From the IMG/VR virus record IMGVR_UViG_3300037247_001689, positions 1-64,000 of that record: a stretch of DNA of 64,000 bases; one strand, given 5' to 3'. Positions 31,206-41,125 of the stretch are shown one piece after another. The notes under the pieces were generated by a model that was not told the DNA's origin, did not search any database, and saw only the letters and a list, made by a program, of their open reading frames with translations. Every line of letters begins with the position of its first letter. The first letter of the stretch is position 1. The position numbers were made by a program, and so were the translations under genes. This DNA comes from a virus.

Positions 31206-32830
31206 ATCTCCATTAGTTCAGATTCATTATTATTAGTAATCAATTCAAGTTTAGGTTTATTATTAAATAAATCAGGACAATAATCAGAAATATCGTTTAA
31301 CTCAGCTATCATTTTTTTATCATTCCGCTTATTCCATTTTAGATATATTTTAGACATTTTCCTGTAAATATCTTCGTGTCCTCTGTAAGGTAGATTCAAT
31401 ACTTTATTTAGCATTCCTTTGTATATTTTTTCGAATTTATAAGATTTCTTTTTCTTTTTTGGGAATAGTTGAGCTTTGGCTTTTGAAATTGTAAGTTTCC
31501 CCGATATTATTTTTTGGAGTGTTTCAGGTGATTTTTCTTTGATGGATTTGCAATCAAAAATATAAGCATGGTTTACATTTCTATCCCTTGATAGTAATTC
31601 GCAAGCTCTCCCTTTTTTTGCGTAGTCAACTTTTTGACTATGCATAGAATTCATGTTTTTAGATTTAGAATTTACGCCATTCATGTTAGTTTTTAATCTC
31701 TCTTGTGCTAATGCTTCGTATTCCTCAAGAAATTGGTCAACTGCGATAGCTGCTCTTTGTGATTTAGATAAATGCCTTCTATTGTCACCCATTGCATGGA
31801 CAAATGATCTCGCAGATCCAGGGCCTTTAAACGCCCTAAATTCTGGCTTTTTGTCATATTTTAAAGCAGACTTAAAACGATGTCTCCCATCTAATATTTT
31901 TCCTTCATATAACCACAACGGCTCATAGACTCCATTCTTTTCAACACTCTTATCAATTGCTTCTTGCTCTTCAATTGTCGCCTCTGGTATTAAATGAGCG
32001 AGTGGATGAATCTCTAATTTCTTCCAATTGAATTCTGTTGTTTTAGGTTTCTCATGTGTTTGGTAAAATTCAGCTTTGGCTTTGGCTATTTGTAGAAGTT
32101 CAGTATTTTCTTTTTTCTTCTCAGTTGCAGGTTCAACTCTGTGATTTTCTCTCTTTGAAATTTTACTGCTTGGTTCCCATTTTCCTTTTTTAGACCATTC
32201 TCCTTTTACCCATGCGTTTTTTACATAGTCGTATACTTCATTTAAAATTATCCAATTTCGTCTCGGCTTGTTCGGATTTTTAAGGTGGAATATGATACTA
32301 ATCTTTCCTTCATCTTCTTTTGGGCAACAAACAAAATAATGAGCGTCCTTATCAAGTTCAGCAATAATTCCAGTTTCTGATTCAGCTTGTTTCCTATTTT
32401 TGTCCAATGAAAAACCAACTCTATCAAAATATTCTTCAGTGAGTACTTTTGAATAACATCTGAGTTTGTAAATGATTTCATTCCATGGCGGGTTTTCTTG
32501 CGGCAGTATTGTGTAAGTATTTATATATTCAAGGATATCGTCACTCGACATTATCTTTTCAGGGACATTCACAATTTGCTGTCTAATTTCACCAATCCTA
32601 TTGTAAATTGGGTAAACACCATCTTCAATAAATAGAGGTTTTAAATAATCCAATAATGTACTTTGAAGTCTCATATCTCGTTCTATCACTTCCAGTTTTT
32701 TATACTTTTCATCCTCAACCGAAGTTGCATAAAAAACCATACTCACACTTTCAGGGGGTATCGAGTCACAATTTAGAGACGATATTGCATATGATCCTTT
32801 GTTACTTTTCCAGATTTGGTGCTTTTTCAA
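31202..32830 (-). CDS. ParB/Spo0J-like nuclease-domain protein
   Basis: 542 residues, TTG start after AGGAGACAATT. Residues ~275-360 hold the ParB N-terminal fold: HPLAHLIPE, IDKSVEKNGVYEPLWLYEGK, ILDGRHRFKSAL, and a following HLSKSQRAAIAV helix. The first ~250 residues are an unrecognised domain. Phage members of this family bind DNA or act as nucleases/CTP switches; partition without a ParA gene nearby is unlikely. Part of a six-gene minus operon. Confidence 0.65.
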   Translation of the reverse strand: MKKHQIWKSNKGSYAISSLNCDSIPPESVSMVFYATSVEDEKYKKLEVIERDMRLQSTLLDYLKPLFIEDGVYPIYNRIGEIRQQIVNVPEKIMSSDDILEYINTYTILPQENPPWNEIIYKLRCYSKVLTEEYFDRVGFSLDKNRKQAESETGIIAELDKDAHYFVCCPKEDEGKISIIFHLKNPNKPRRNWIILNEVYDYVKNAWVKGEWSKKGKWEPSSKISKRENHRVEPATEKKKENTELLQIAKAKAEFYQTHEKPKTTEFNWKKLEIHPLAHLIPEATIEEQEAIDKSVEKNGVYEPLWLYEGKILDGRHRFKSALKYDKKPEFRAFKGPGSARSFVHAMGDNRRHLSKSQRAAIAVDQFLEEYEALAQERLKTNMNGVNSKSKNMNSMHSQKVDYAKKGRACELLSRDRNVNHAYIFDCKSIKEKSPETLQKIISGKLTISKAKAQLFPKKKKKSYKFEKIYKGMLNKVLNLPYRGHEDIYRKMSKIYLKWNKRNDKKMIAELNDISDYCPDLFNNKPKLELITNNNESELMEM

Positions 32831-33111
32831 ATTGTCTCCTTTAAAATCATCTCAGATATGTCATCATAAACTTCTTGGCTCATTTCTGCATAATATCCTG
32901 TTTTACCGCCAGGGATCATTCCATTTTTAACTAAGTTTTCAGCTACTTCCCTGAAAACATCTATGGGCATAAACTCAGAATCACACATTGTAATTGCATT
33001 AGGCACACAACTATCAAGATTAACCATTGCTATCCCGTCAATTTTATTTATCACAGGAGCAGTGCAAACGAAAGCTATTGCTTGTATGAATTTTCTTCTG
33101 GTGAATTTCAA
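32827..33111 (-). CDS. Small protein with twin-arginine (Tat) signal
   Basis: 94 residues, TTG start. The N-terminus KFTRRKFIQ then AIAFVCTAPVI fits the S/T-R-R-x-F-L-K Tat motif and a mild hydrophobic core. Tat exports folded, often cofactor-bearing proteins. The mature part (~65 residues) has two cysteines and no recognised fold. Stop overlaps the ParB-like start. Confidence 0.55.
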   Translation of the reverse strand: MKFTRRKFIQAIAFVCTAPVINKIDGIAMVNLDSCVPNAITMCDSEFMPIDVFREVAENLVKNGMIPGGKTGYYAEMSQEVYDDISEMILKETI

Positions 33112-33112
33112 T

Positions 33113-33493
33113 TTAGCCTCTTGATTTATAAAATACTACAGTTGTGTAAAAACCACTTCTAAAACCTTTGTCTAAAACGTAGCAATGTTTAAATTCTTCA
33201 CTTATGATAACATGTTTTTTAATTTCTTCAGATGTATCTGTTTCAGAAAAGAAACTAACCGTGTCACACCCATCTTCAGGCCCGAAAGAAAAGTCAATCA
33301 TTGTCACATGATCTGTTAGATAATTTAGTAGAAAACCGACACTTACACATCTTTCTTTTGAGGGTAGAACGCAACCAAACCCTCCTGGAATAACTTTTTC
33401 AATTTTGCTGGGTTGAAGATTTATTTTGCAGAGTTCTTTAAGTGCATTTTTCTTTTCATTCGCAGGTGCCATTTCAGCTTTGAAGTTTTTCAT
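33113..33493 (-). CDS. Hypothetical protein, 126 aa
   Basis: TAGGAGACC precedes the ATG. N-terminal helix, then beta-rich part with conserved-looking aromatic residues at the end. No family recognised. Confidence 0.5.
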   Translation of the reverse strand: MKNFKAEMAPANEKKNALKELCKINLQPSKIEKVIPGGFGCVLPSKERCVSVGFLLNYLTDHVTMIDFSFGPEDGCDTVSFFSETDTSEEIKKHVIISEEFKHCYVLDKGFRSGFYTTVVFYKSRG

Positions 33494-33533
33494 GGTCTCC
33501 TAATCAATATATTCAATTGGTGTTAATGGTTGG

Positions 33534-33812
33534 TTAAGTCTTTTTATAATTTAAAAGAGATTTATGTATTGCTTGGCGTGAAACACCATATATATTCGCT
33601 ATGTAAGAAAAAGTTTTGCCTTGTTTCCTGAGAGTGTATATTGCTTTTATGTTCTTACCTTTTTTACTGCCACGCCTTCGTAAAATAATCTTTTCCTTTA
33701 GTAGCCTGTTACGTATTGGGGATATTGAACAGTTAAATATTTTTGCTATTTTAAATATCCCTGTGCCAGATTCGTACATCTTTTTAATCAGTTTTGAATC
33801 AAGATTTAGCAT
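33534..33812 (-). CDS. Double-HTH DNA-binding protein
   Basis: 92 residues with two similar HTH units: LIKKMYESGTGIFKIAKIFNCSISPIRNRL and AIYTLRKQGKTFSYIANIYGVSRQAIHKSL (split by Lys/Arg-rich linker). Each resembles resolvase/Hin-type or homeodomain-like HTHs; no recombinase catalytic domain is present. Possible regulator of this minus operon. Confidence 0.6.
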   Translation of the reverse strand: MLNLDSKLIKKMYESGTGIFKIAKIFNCSISPIRNRLLKEKIILRRRGSKKGKNIKAIYTLRKQGKTFSYIANIYGVSRQAIHKSLLNYKKT

Positions 33813-33864
33813 TTTATATTCTTTATAATTAAACAGCCAACAACATGTTAACTGTTTTTATGGT

Positions 33865-34179
33865 TTATTTATCGGCAATTGTTCCCGCAACTTTTTCTGC
33901 CTGTTCAAAAGTCATCGTCATCAATGCAAAAGCTTGCGGTTTGGTGAATCCTTTTTTAACTAAATCTTCATACATCCGCCAGTATAGATCGGTTAAAACA
34001 TCACTAATCTTGTTGGTAATCTTTGATTCTTTCACGACATCCAGAACAATATTACCTATGTCAATAACAGTTTTAATTTCCAGTCTTTGTCGTTCTACCT
34101 GTTGAGTAGAATAGTCTTCTTGTGCAAAACAAAAAGTTGATGCGAGAAGTAATATTAACAGTAAAATTAACTTTTTCAA
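33865..34179 (-). CDS. Small secreted protein, 104 aa
   Basis: TTG start after AGGAGACGA. Residues 1-20 are a signal peptide (KKLILLLILLLASTFCFA, cleavage before QED). Mature part is helical with DVLTDLYWRMYEDLVKKGFTKPQAFALM. First gene after a promoter. Function unknown. Confidence 0.6.
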   Translation of the reverse strand: MKKLILLLILLLASTFCFAQEDYSTQQVERQRLEIKTVIDIGNIVLDVVKESKITNKISDVLTDLYWRMYEDLVKKGFTKPQAFALMTMTFEQAEKVAGTIADK

Positions 34180-34224
34180 TTCGTCTCCTGATTAAATTTA
34201 ATAAAAAAATAACATCCAGACTTT

Positions 34225-34253
34225 AAAATAATAAATAACTTATAACCTGTCAA
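34225..34253 (-). promoter_or_regulatory. Promoter of the minus operon 34179-30852
   Basis: On the minus strand TTGACA (34253-34248), 17 bases containing ATAAGTTAT, TATTTT (34230-34225). Lies upstream of the secreted-protein gene. Confidence 0.55.
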
Positions 34254-34343
34254 GATAATAAATTACATCTTTGCTAAGTCCTCCTATATATGCAACTATA
34301 AACGCAAAACAGACTATTATCTACATATTCCCACGGAAAAGCT

Positions 34344-37300
34344 ATGCCAAAAGCAATCACAGTAAGCAGCCTATCGAATTACACCCCCATGTTTAAAGCG
34401 ATCAAAACCAAGATAAAAGAACCCACATTTAAGTTACAAGGCAGTTATATCTTCCAAGGATTACCTATTTCAGTTGAAAATAAAGCCGGTTCAATGCGTC
34501 GAAGTATGCCAGGAGAAAAACCGGTCTGGTCGACTAAAATGGGTTATGATTATGGTTATATCCGCAATACTGAAGCAAAAGACAAAGAAGCGGTTGATGT
34601 TTATGTGAGACGGAAGTCAAAAGGTAAAAAACCTCCTTATCATGACATTTCGGGCGGGGAACTCGTTGACCAAGCGGTTTACGTCATCCATCAAAAACAA
34701 ATCTGGAAAACCTCAAAATGGCATAATGGTATCTGTCCTGATTGTCATAAGCACCATACAGAATGTAAACACGCTTACGATGAAGATAAAGTGATGTTGG
34801 GTTTCGATTCTAAAGAAGATGCTATTAAAGCATATCTTGGTCAATACGATTCATCACGCTTTTTAGGTCCAGTGTCCACTTACACACTATCTGAATTCAA
34901 AGCTTCTCTAAAAAATTCATGGGGTAAGAAATTACCCTATAAAAATAGTAAACATGAACATTGGGTGGGCGTTGATTTAGACGGGACATCAGCAATTGAC
35001 GATGGATGGAAAGGGAAAGAACACATTGGCGAACCGATTGAGAAAATATGGAAAAGAATAGATAAGATACTTAGTCAAGGCGGGAAAGTTAAAATTCTTA
35101 CTGCCAGGGCATGGGATAAAAAAGCAATCAAACCGATTCAAGATTGGATGAAGTTGAACAACAAACCCATATTAGAAATCACCAACAAAAAAGATCCCGG
35201 CATGGTTGAAATTTGGGATGATCGAGCGAGAAGAATTGGGAAGAATACCGGAAATTTAGTGAAAAGCTTTTACGTTGATTTAGACAAATCATATCTTGGA
35301 CAATCAGGAGATAAATTCGGGAGTACAGCAATGTTACAGGAAAACCTAAGCAAGAAAAATTCAAAGGCTGTTATTGTTTCAATGGGTGATAATAAAAAAG
35401 ATAGAATGGAATGGATACGGCAACATAATGCAAGAATGTTAGGTGTTAAACTTGATAAAGGTTGCATGAAGAAAATGTTTGTTAGTAATCAAATGAAAGA
35501 TGAAGACCAGTATGATTACGATGTTTGTTCAAAATATGCAGCTTTTCAAGCCGAAATTGAGGATAAATACCACAAAAATAAATTCCCCAACGAAACCAAA
35601 CACGAATACATTGAGCGCACTAAAAAAGAAACCATCGCCAAACAAAACCAAATGATAACCGGTTATATGCAGAAAGCCGTTATCATCAAACGTGAGGACA
35701 TGGAAAAAGGATTTGTTAAGCAGCATACCCGGAAAGGAAAAGTTGTCGCTTCCTATTTCACTAAAACAAAAAAGAAAATTGCCGGTGTAAAACACAAAAG
35801 ATTGCACCGCTTGGACATGAGCGAAAAGCAAGCTCAGGAGAAAATAAAACTAATCGAGAAAGCCAAAACATTACACGATGATCATATCAGACTTGCAAAG
35901 GACCATAAAAAGGAAGCTGAAGCGGCCAAATCTGACGGTAAAGAACACTATGAAAAGCATGGCAGGAAGTATCTGATTGATCCAGCAATCAGTCACCTAA
36001 ACGACCACATCAAACATCATGAGAATAAACTTGAATCCCATAACAATCATATCAAAAAGATTGAACAACGCCACGAAACAGATGCAGCGTATTTTGATAA
36101 AAAACGGGAAAAGTCCAAGGCCAAAAAGCAAGAGAAAGCCCCTAAAAAGGATGGATTAACTTTCTCTGATCAAAAAGAATACATGTCATGGTACCGTAAG
36201 CAATCAAAACACGATCAAGAAAATCATAAGTTAGATAGGAAGGACGGTAAGCTGGTTGTTACAATGACAGGTAAAGAACCGGTTAAGAAAGAGGAACCAG
36301 TTAAGAAAGTTGTGGTTGCCAAAAAAGAAGAAAAGCGCCTTCCCAAAAAAGCAGTTATTGTTAAACGGGAAATCATCGACGTTCCAACGAAGTATACTGA
36401 TAATAGTAACAGGAATAATTCAGATGTAAATAGATCTAAAGAATCAATAAATGAAGGCTTAATGATATTGAAAGCTGGAAAATTGCCGCCAGGAAAACAG
36501 GAATCTATTGAACGGGCCATTAAAAATTCAATGGATAGGATTGATGGTATTCTTGAACCTAAAAAAGATAGCATTGGAGAATTGGAGAACCGCAATAAAA
36601 CCCTGATTGAAACAATGAAAAATTTGTCTTCTGAAAGTGCGTTCAGAGGCGGGAAAGTAACTGAAGAAGGTGAAAAGTTAAAGGATGAATGGCGAGCAGC
36701 ACAACAGGAAAGTGCTGGGATAGTAAAAAAGATTAATGAGTTGAAAGATAAAAAAATAAAAACCGAAAAGGATAGCAAGGGTAGTTTGATATCAAGATCG
36801 GCACTAAAAACGCTAAGTACCGCAGAGGAAGATTTAAAAGAACACAGTTATAAACTTGGAACAATTCATTTAGATAGGATATCAAGCCATCTTAAGTTTG
36901 CAAAAGAGAAAAAATTACTTCCTGAATCCAAATTGGAAAATATAGAAAATGCATTAAATGATGCTAAAAGAAGCCGTTCCGAAGCCCTAAAAGGAAACAA
37001 GAACGCTTACAAGGGCGGTCCAAAAGAAGAGGCTAAAAAAGTAATTGTCAAAAAAGAAGAAGATAAGAAGCCGATTTCTAAAAAAGCGGTGATTGTTCCT
37101 CGTGAGAAGATCACTGATTTTGGAGAGAAAATTGGTGGTGCGAGAAAGGATGAGTGGAAGAATAAATACCTAAAAGGGAAAGACATTTTTGAGTTAAATG
37201 ATCGTGAAATTGTAAAACATGTTAAGAAGGATAAAATTTGGCCAAAACCCGATTACGAGAAAATGATAAAAGAAGGAAAAGATCCAGTTGTAGCACATCT

Positions 37301-39266
37301 GATTAAAAAAGTCAGAGATGGATTACCCGCAAAATTAAATCTTCCTTCTTATAAAGAATCTCAATTAAAAGAATATGCCCAAAAATATGTTCAATTTATA
37401 CAGGATGCCAGAGAAACATTGTTGAAAGTAAAAACTGTTGATGATTTCAAAGATGTCATATCTAAAATATTTCATGATGAATATGAAAAAGGAAAAGGCT
37501 GGACTGTGACGGGTGCAGATCCAAGCAAGGCGTATTTCTATAATAGTAGAGTTAGAAAAGCTATGAGTATTTCAACTTGGGATATAAGTAGGTCTAAAAA
37601 AGAAGTTGATAAAGGGTGGGGTCTGTCCGAACCATGGATGAAAGACCTTACTATAAAAGAATATCCAATTAATCTTGCCACAATGAAACGTGATGATCCA
37701 CACACATTCATGGTAAAAGGCGAAGGCGTGACCAGCCCTTATTTTGAGTCAGAAAAAGAAGCAACAGATTGGGCAAAAACAAGACACGAGGCATTAAAGG
37801 ATCACAAAGTAACGCATGGTGAAGTCTCCAAGAAAAATAAGGAAACAGGCGAATGGGAAAAGAAAAGCGGGTGGTTTGCTACAAAAGGTAGCACAATCAT
37901 GTCAGAAGTAATGGGAACCAAAAAAGCAGTTGAAGATTATTTAATGCTCCAGCATACACTAAAACCAGAAGCAGGAAAGAAAAAGCAAAAACCTAAATTT
38001 ATCAGACCCCAATTAAGAACCATTGAAAGAACTGGCAAGGAACACCGGAAAGGTGAAAGTACAACCACTAAAGATTTTCATGAAACGTTCGGATTTAAAG
38101 GTGGTGAATTTGGAAATTGGAATACTCAGTCCGATAGACAGCAAACGATGGACCATGCCAGTGATGCAATGAATGATTTAGCTGATGCTATCGGCATTGA
38201 TCCAAAAGAGATATCATTCAACGGCGACCTGTCAATTGCCTTTGGCGCAAGAGGTCAGGGTTTTAGTGGTGCTTCTGCTCATTATGAACCGGATAGAAAA
38301 GTAATTAATCTTACTAAAATGAAAGGGGCAGGTTCACTCGCGCATGAGTGGGGGCATGGTTTAGATGATTATATTAGAAAAGTATCCGGCACCCAAACTG
38401 TAAAAAGTAAAATGGCGACTGATGCATTACACCCTAAAGAGGGGGGATTGTCGGCGGAGCAGGTAAAAGCCTTTAATAATATAGTTGAAACTATGACGAG
38501 AAAAAAACTTCCATTATCAGAGCATCAAGAAAACCTTAAAAAAGAGATTGAGAAGCATACTAAAGGATTAAAAAGCACTCTTGCGGGGATAAGAGAAGAT
38601 TTAGTAAAAAGTAAAGAGTCTGGTAACAAGTTAATCACTGATGCAGGTTTAAAAGAATTTGATAAAGAAATCGTCCCAAATATTCTAAAAGGGCCATCTA
38701 AAGGTGACAAACAAATTCAAGATGGTAAGAAAAAATATGATTTTATCCATGAAAAATTGCATTATTTAACAAATGAATTCTACAAAGATAGAATAGGCAG
38801 GAACGAAAGCCGGTATAAAAATAACCTTCAATATTATTACAACAATATAGGCTATTCAAAAGAAAGCCTGGCTAAAGGTAGTGATGTCACACTTCCAAAA
38901 AGAGATAGCAATTTCAAGAAAGGCGCAAGGAAAATGGGTGACCTTTTCGGGAAATCTTCATACTGGCCAAGCAATGTTGAAATGTTCGGGAGAGCATTTG
39001 AATCATATGTTCATGACAAGGTGAAAGCTAAAGGTAATAAATCAGATTATCTTGTTCACAGTACCAGTAATGATAATTATCAAGTGTATACTGATCCAAA
39101 AACAGGTGAATATCCACAACCATATCCTGAAGGGAAAGAAAGAGTAGAAATAAACAAAGCATTTGATAATTTTTTCAAACATTTCAAGAAAGGAAGCCAG
39201 TTTCAGAAACCTTCTAAGAATATGAAGAAGGCTTTTAAGGGGGTTATCATTAAACGAGTTAGTTAA
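34344..39266 (+). CDS. Giant polyvalent protein: pyrophosphatase-like, HAD phosphatase, LPD1 zincin
   Basis: 1640 residues. In order: inorganic-pyrophosphatase-like domain (~44-190; ENKAGSMRR, DYGYI, EAVDVYV); HAD-type phosphatase (~205-310; DLDGT, LTAR, WDDRA); FVKQHTRKGK module (~457); Lys/Glu-rich linkers; SEALKGNKNAYKGG (~878-891); an LPD-type region near 1120; and LPD1 (~1220-1360) with FGFKGGEFGNW, ISFNGDLSIAFGARG and zincin motif HEWGH (1334-1338). Polyvalent proteins are thought to ride in the virion and act early in the host cell. GGAAAAGCT precedes the ATG. Confidence 0.75.
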   Translation: MPKAITVSSLSNYTPMFKAIKTKIKEPTFKLQGSYIFQGLPISVENKAGSMRRSMPGEKPVWSTKMGYDYGYIRNTEAKDKEAVDVYVRRKSKGKKPPYHDISGGELVDQAVYVIHQKQIWKTSKWHNGICPDCHKHHTECKHAYDEDKVMLGFDSKEDAIKAYLGQYDSSRFLGPVSTYTLSEFKASLKNSWGKKLPYKNSKHEHWVGVDLDGTSAIDDGWKGKEHIGEPIEKIWKRIDKILSQGGKVKILTARAWDKKAIKPIQDWMKLNNKPILEITNKKDPGMVEIWDDRARRIGKNTGNLVKSFYVDLDKSYLGQSGDKFGSTAMLQENLSKKNSKAVIVSMGDNKKDRMEWIRQHNARMLGVKLDKGCMKKMFVSNQMKDEDQYDYDVCSKYAAFQAEIEDKYHKNKFPNETKHEYIERTKKETIAKQNQMITGYMQKAVIIKREDMEKGFVKQHTRKGKVVASYFTKTKKKIAGVKHKRLHRLDMSEKQAQEKIKLIEKAKTLHDDHIRLAKDHKKEAEAAKSDGKEHYEKHGRKYLIDPAISHLNDHIKHHENKLESHNNHIKKIEQRHETDAAYFDKKREKSKAKKQEKAPKKDGLTFSDQKEYMSWYRKQSKHDQENHKLDRKDGKLVVTMTGKEPVKKEEPVKKVVVAKKEEKRLPKKAVIVKREIIDVPTKYTDNSNRNNSDVNRSKESINEGLMILKAGKLPPGKQESIERAIKNSMDRIDGILEPKKDSIGELENRNKTLIETMKNLSSESAFRGGKVTEEGEKLKDEWRAAQQESAGIVKKINELKDKKIKTEKDSKGSLISRSALKTLSTAEEDLKEHSYKLGTIHLDRISSHLKFAKEKKLLPESKLENIENALNDAKRSRSEALKGNKNAYKGGPKEEAKKVIVKKEEDKKPISKKAVIVPREKITDFGEKIGGARKDEWKNKYLKGKDIFELNDREIVKHVKKDKIWPKPDYEKMIKEGKDPVVAHLIKKVRDGLPAKLNLPSYKESQLKEYAQKYVQFIQDARETLLKVKTVDDFKDVISKIFHDEYEKGKGWTVTGADPSKAYFYNSRVRKAMSISTWDISRSKKEVDKGWGLSEPWMKDLTIKEYPINLATMKRDDPHTFMVKGEGVTSPYFESEKEATDWAKTRHEALKDHKVTHGEVSKKNKETGEWEKKSGWFATKGSTIMSEVMGTKKAVEDYLMLQHTLKPEAGKKKQKPKFIRPQLRTIERTGKEHRKGESTTTKDFHETFGFKGGEFGNWNTQSDRQQTMDHASDAMNDLADAIGIDPKEISFNGDLSIAFGARGQGFSGASAHYEPDRKVINLTKMKGAGSLAHEWGHGLDDYIRKVSGTQTVKSKMATDALHPKEGGLSAEQVKAFNNIVETMTRKKLPLSEHQENLKKEIEKHTKGLKSTLAGIREDLVKSKESGNKLITDAGLKEFDKEIVPNILKGPSKGDKQIQDGKKKYDFIHEKLHYLTNEFYKDRIGRNESRYKNNLQYYYNNIGYSKESLAKGSDVTLPKRDSNFKKGARKMGDLFGKSSYWPSNVEMFGRAFESYVHDKVKAKGNKSDYLVHSTSNDNYQVYTDPKTGEYPQPYPEGKERVEINKAFDNFFKHFKKGSQFQKPSKNMKKAFKGVIIKRVS

Positions 39267-39269
39267 TAA

Positions 39270-39580
39270 TTAAATATCATTTTGGCAGGAATGATCTCCA
39301 CATTTACACTTTTCAAAAGGGAAAAGAATTGGTTGTAAAAACGAAATACTCATCCCATTATCGAAGAACATAAGATGGTTAGTTTCTAAAACTTCTCTGC
39401 CAGTATTAACTTTACTGACATCAACTTCTGGTTTCCAATCTAAACCGGTTAAAGAAGCAATCTGGACCTTATCAGAATCAATATTGTACTCACCATATGA
39501 GATATTAATGTTCCAAAATGTTCTTCATAATCGCCATTAAATTGTGTTCCTTCATAATAAAATTTATAAGTTGCATCCAT
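39270..39580 (-). pseudogene. Frameshifted small gene
   Basis: ATG 39580 follows GGGGAATTAAG and promoter copy 2. The frame MDATYKFYYEGTQFNGDYEEHF breaks near 39520; one extra T in a TTTT run would join it to WNINISYGEYNIDSD and onward to a stop at 39270-39272. The continued frame ends with CKCGDHSC. It is either a real 1-base deletion, a sequencing error, or a programmed slip. Function unknown. The leader resembles that of the 55783 gene. Confidence 0.6.
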
Positions 39581-39630
39581 CTTAATTCCCCAATTTTGAT
39601 GTTATGGTTTAATTCCGATTTCTTGATCCA

Positions 39631-39659
39631 AATATATTTTATCTGTCGGAATCCGTCAA
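39631..39659 (-). promoter_or_regulatory. TTGACGGATTCCGACA promoter cassette, copy 2
   Basis: Minus strand: TTGACG (39659-39654), 17-base spacer, TATATT (39636-39631). Faces the frameshifted gene. The divergent plus side leads to 39753. The upstream flank (ATAAGTTATTATTTAC) is shared with copies 3 and 4. Confidence 0.75.
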
Positions 39660-39752
39660 GTAAATAATAACTTATTTTATTAAACACCCAAACGTTTGCC
39701 ATTCCCCTACATAAATAGTACCTTTCAATAAACCACTATCAAAAGGAACCAA

Positions 39753-39992
39753 ATGAAAAACTACACAATCACAATCTTAGGCAAAGAAACAATTGTCATT
39801 TCAAAGACTAAAAAACTGGAAATCGTCAACGGCGAAATCGGTCATGCCATTAAAATCATCGAATCACCGATTTTAACAAGATACATCCCCCTTATAAACA
39901 TTACCTCAATGGTCATTGAAGACTTAGATAAAAAGTCAGATATGGCGAAGAAGCAACAAAAACACATTGATAAATTGAAAGGGAAAAAATAA
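39753..39992 (+). CDS. Hypothetical protein, 79 aa
   Basis: AAAAGGAACCAA precedes the ATG. Beta-rich first half, charged helical C-terminus. Directly coupled to the minor head protein gene (1-base overlap), so probably a late structural or accessory protein. Confidence 0.5.
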   Translation: MKNYTITILGKETIVISKTKKLEIVNGEIGHAIKIIESPILTRYIPLINITSMVIEDLDKKSDMAKKQQKHIDKLKGKK

Positions 39993-41005
39993 TGTGCGAA
40001 GCTTGCGGAGATTCAGAACACCAAAAAGTTGAGATAATGAAAGCCGGAATACAAACCGGAATTTATCACATGGATTCATATTCAGATTACTACCCGGGAT
40101 TAAATATCTACGACATAGAATATGACAGCATGGCTAAGGCAATCAACATCTCAACTCAAATCACGCAACACGGTGAAGCCTCATTCGATGACTATATGCA
40201 GGAACTACTGCTGGATTTAAGCACAGAAATGCGCACGAATCCAAAAGAGCATATAAGCATGATATTAAGGCGTTTTAGCGAGAGGAAATTTAAAGACAAG
40301 GATTGGTGGGGCAATCTCACTAAAGATGAAATAAACGAGCTTTTGAGTGGAATCAGGGAATATTATGCGACTCACACGCTACTTTTAGAAAGCGGGTTAG
40401 CTGAAGCCTATAAATTCGGAAAGTTTCACACGCTTTTAACAGAATCAATGACCTTAAAGCAAGCAAAGAATAAGGTTAAAACCCTTAAATTAAACCCTTA
40501 TGATAAAGCGAGATTAGACACAATTCAACAAACATCCGGTCTATTTATGGATCGGGTTATCCAGAGACAAGTCGATACTGCAGCGATAAAAATTCTGGAA
40601 CGTAACAGAGATTTTATCACAAAAGTACTTGTAAATAATGATGAAAAATCATGGCGCTCACTGGCAAGTGATATCTACCATGGAATGGAAAGAGACGCTA
40701 AAGTCGTAGTGAGGGATATTGACCGGATTACCAGGACAGAGATTGCTCATTCTCAGAATTATGCTATCTTAATGGATGGCAAAGATCGAGGGAAGAAATA
40801 CGCAATTGTCAGAGTGAGAGATACGGCCTGTCCACTTTGTAAAGGGATGTATTTGAATAAGGATGGAACCCCAAAGAAGTTTTTGCTGGATGATTTAATT
40901 GGCGTTCCGAGGGATGTTAATTGGGGTAAGAAGCCTAAAGATTTCAAGCTACAAGCACCGGTTTTGCATCCATATTGCTTCTGTGTTCTTTTAGTTTTAG
41001 CTTAA
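39992..41005 (+). CDS. Minor head protein, Mu-F/SPP1-gp7-like
   Basis: 337 residues. The C-terminal ~110 carry the head-morphogenesis signature: RDIDRITRTEIAHSQNYAI, then DTACPLCKGMYL, and HPYCFCVLL, the R..RTE / C..C / HP.C.C pattern of PF04233. An N-terminal CEAC pair is extra. Such proteins are present in a few copies inside the head and act in assembly or DNA delivery. Confidence 0.75.
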   Translation: MCEACGDSEHQKVEIMKAGIQTGIYHMDSYSDYYPGLNIYDIEYDSMAKAINISTQITQHGEASFDDYMQELLLDLSTEMRTNPKEHISMILRRFSERKFKDKDWWGNLTKDEINELLSGIREYYATHTLLLESGLAEAYKFGKFHTLLTESMTLKQAKNKVKTLKLNPYDKARLDTIQQTSGLFMDRVIQRQVDTAAIKILERNRDFITKVLVNNDEKSWRSLASDIYHGMERDAKVVVRDIDRITRTEIAHSQNYAILMDGKDRGKKYAIVRVRDTACPLCKGMYLNKDGTPKKFLLDDLIGVPRDVNWGKKPKDFKLQAPVLHPYCFCVLLVLA

Positions 41006-41125
41006 TGATATCAAGTACTTGCAACATTTGATTGATTAGTTCACGAAATCACTACATTATTGTTTATTGAATACCCTCTTTACATTCCCACTTGAATCTG
41101 TTTCAAATTTGTACCAAATATTCGA

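Noticed and set aside
31653-31928. Plus-strand ORF inside the ParB-like gene.
   Set aside because: Shadow of the ParB reading frame, no start signal.
31202-32830. ParB-like gene as proof of a plasmid-like (phage-plasmid) state.
   Set aside because: No ParA gene or parS-like repeats seen nearby; many phages carry ParB-domain proteins for other uses.
36224-36778. Long minus-strand frame (184 codons) opposite the 1640-aa protein.
   Set aside because: Ser/Phe/Leu-rich translation typical of the antisense of Lys/Glu-rich coding sequence.
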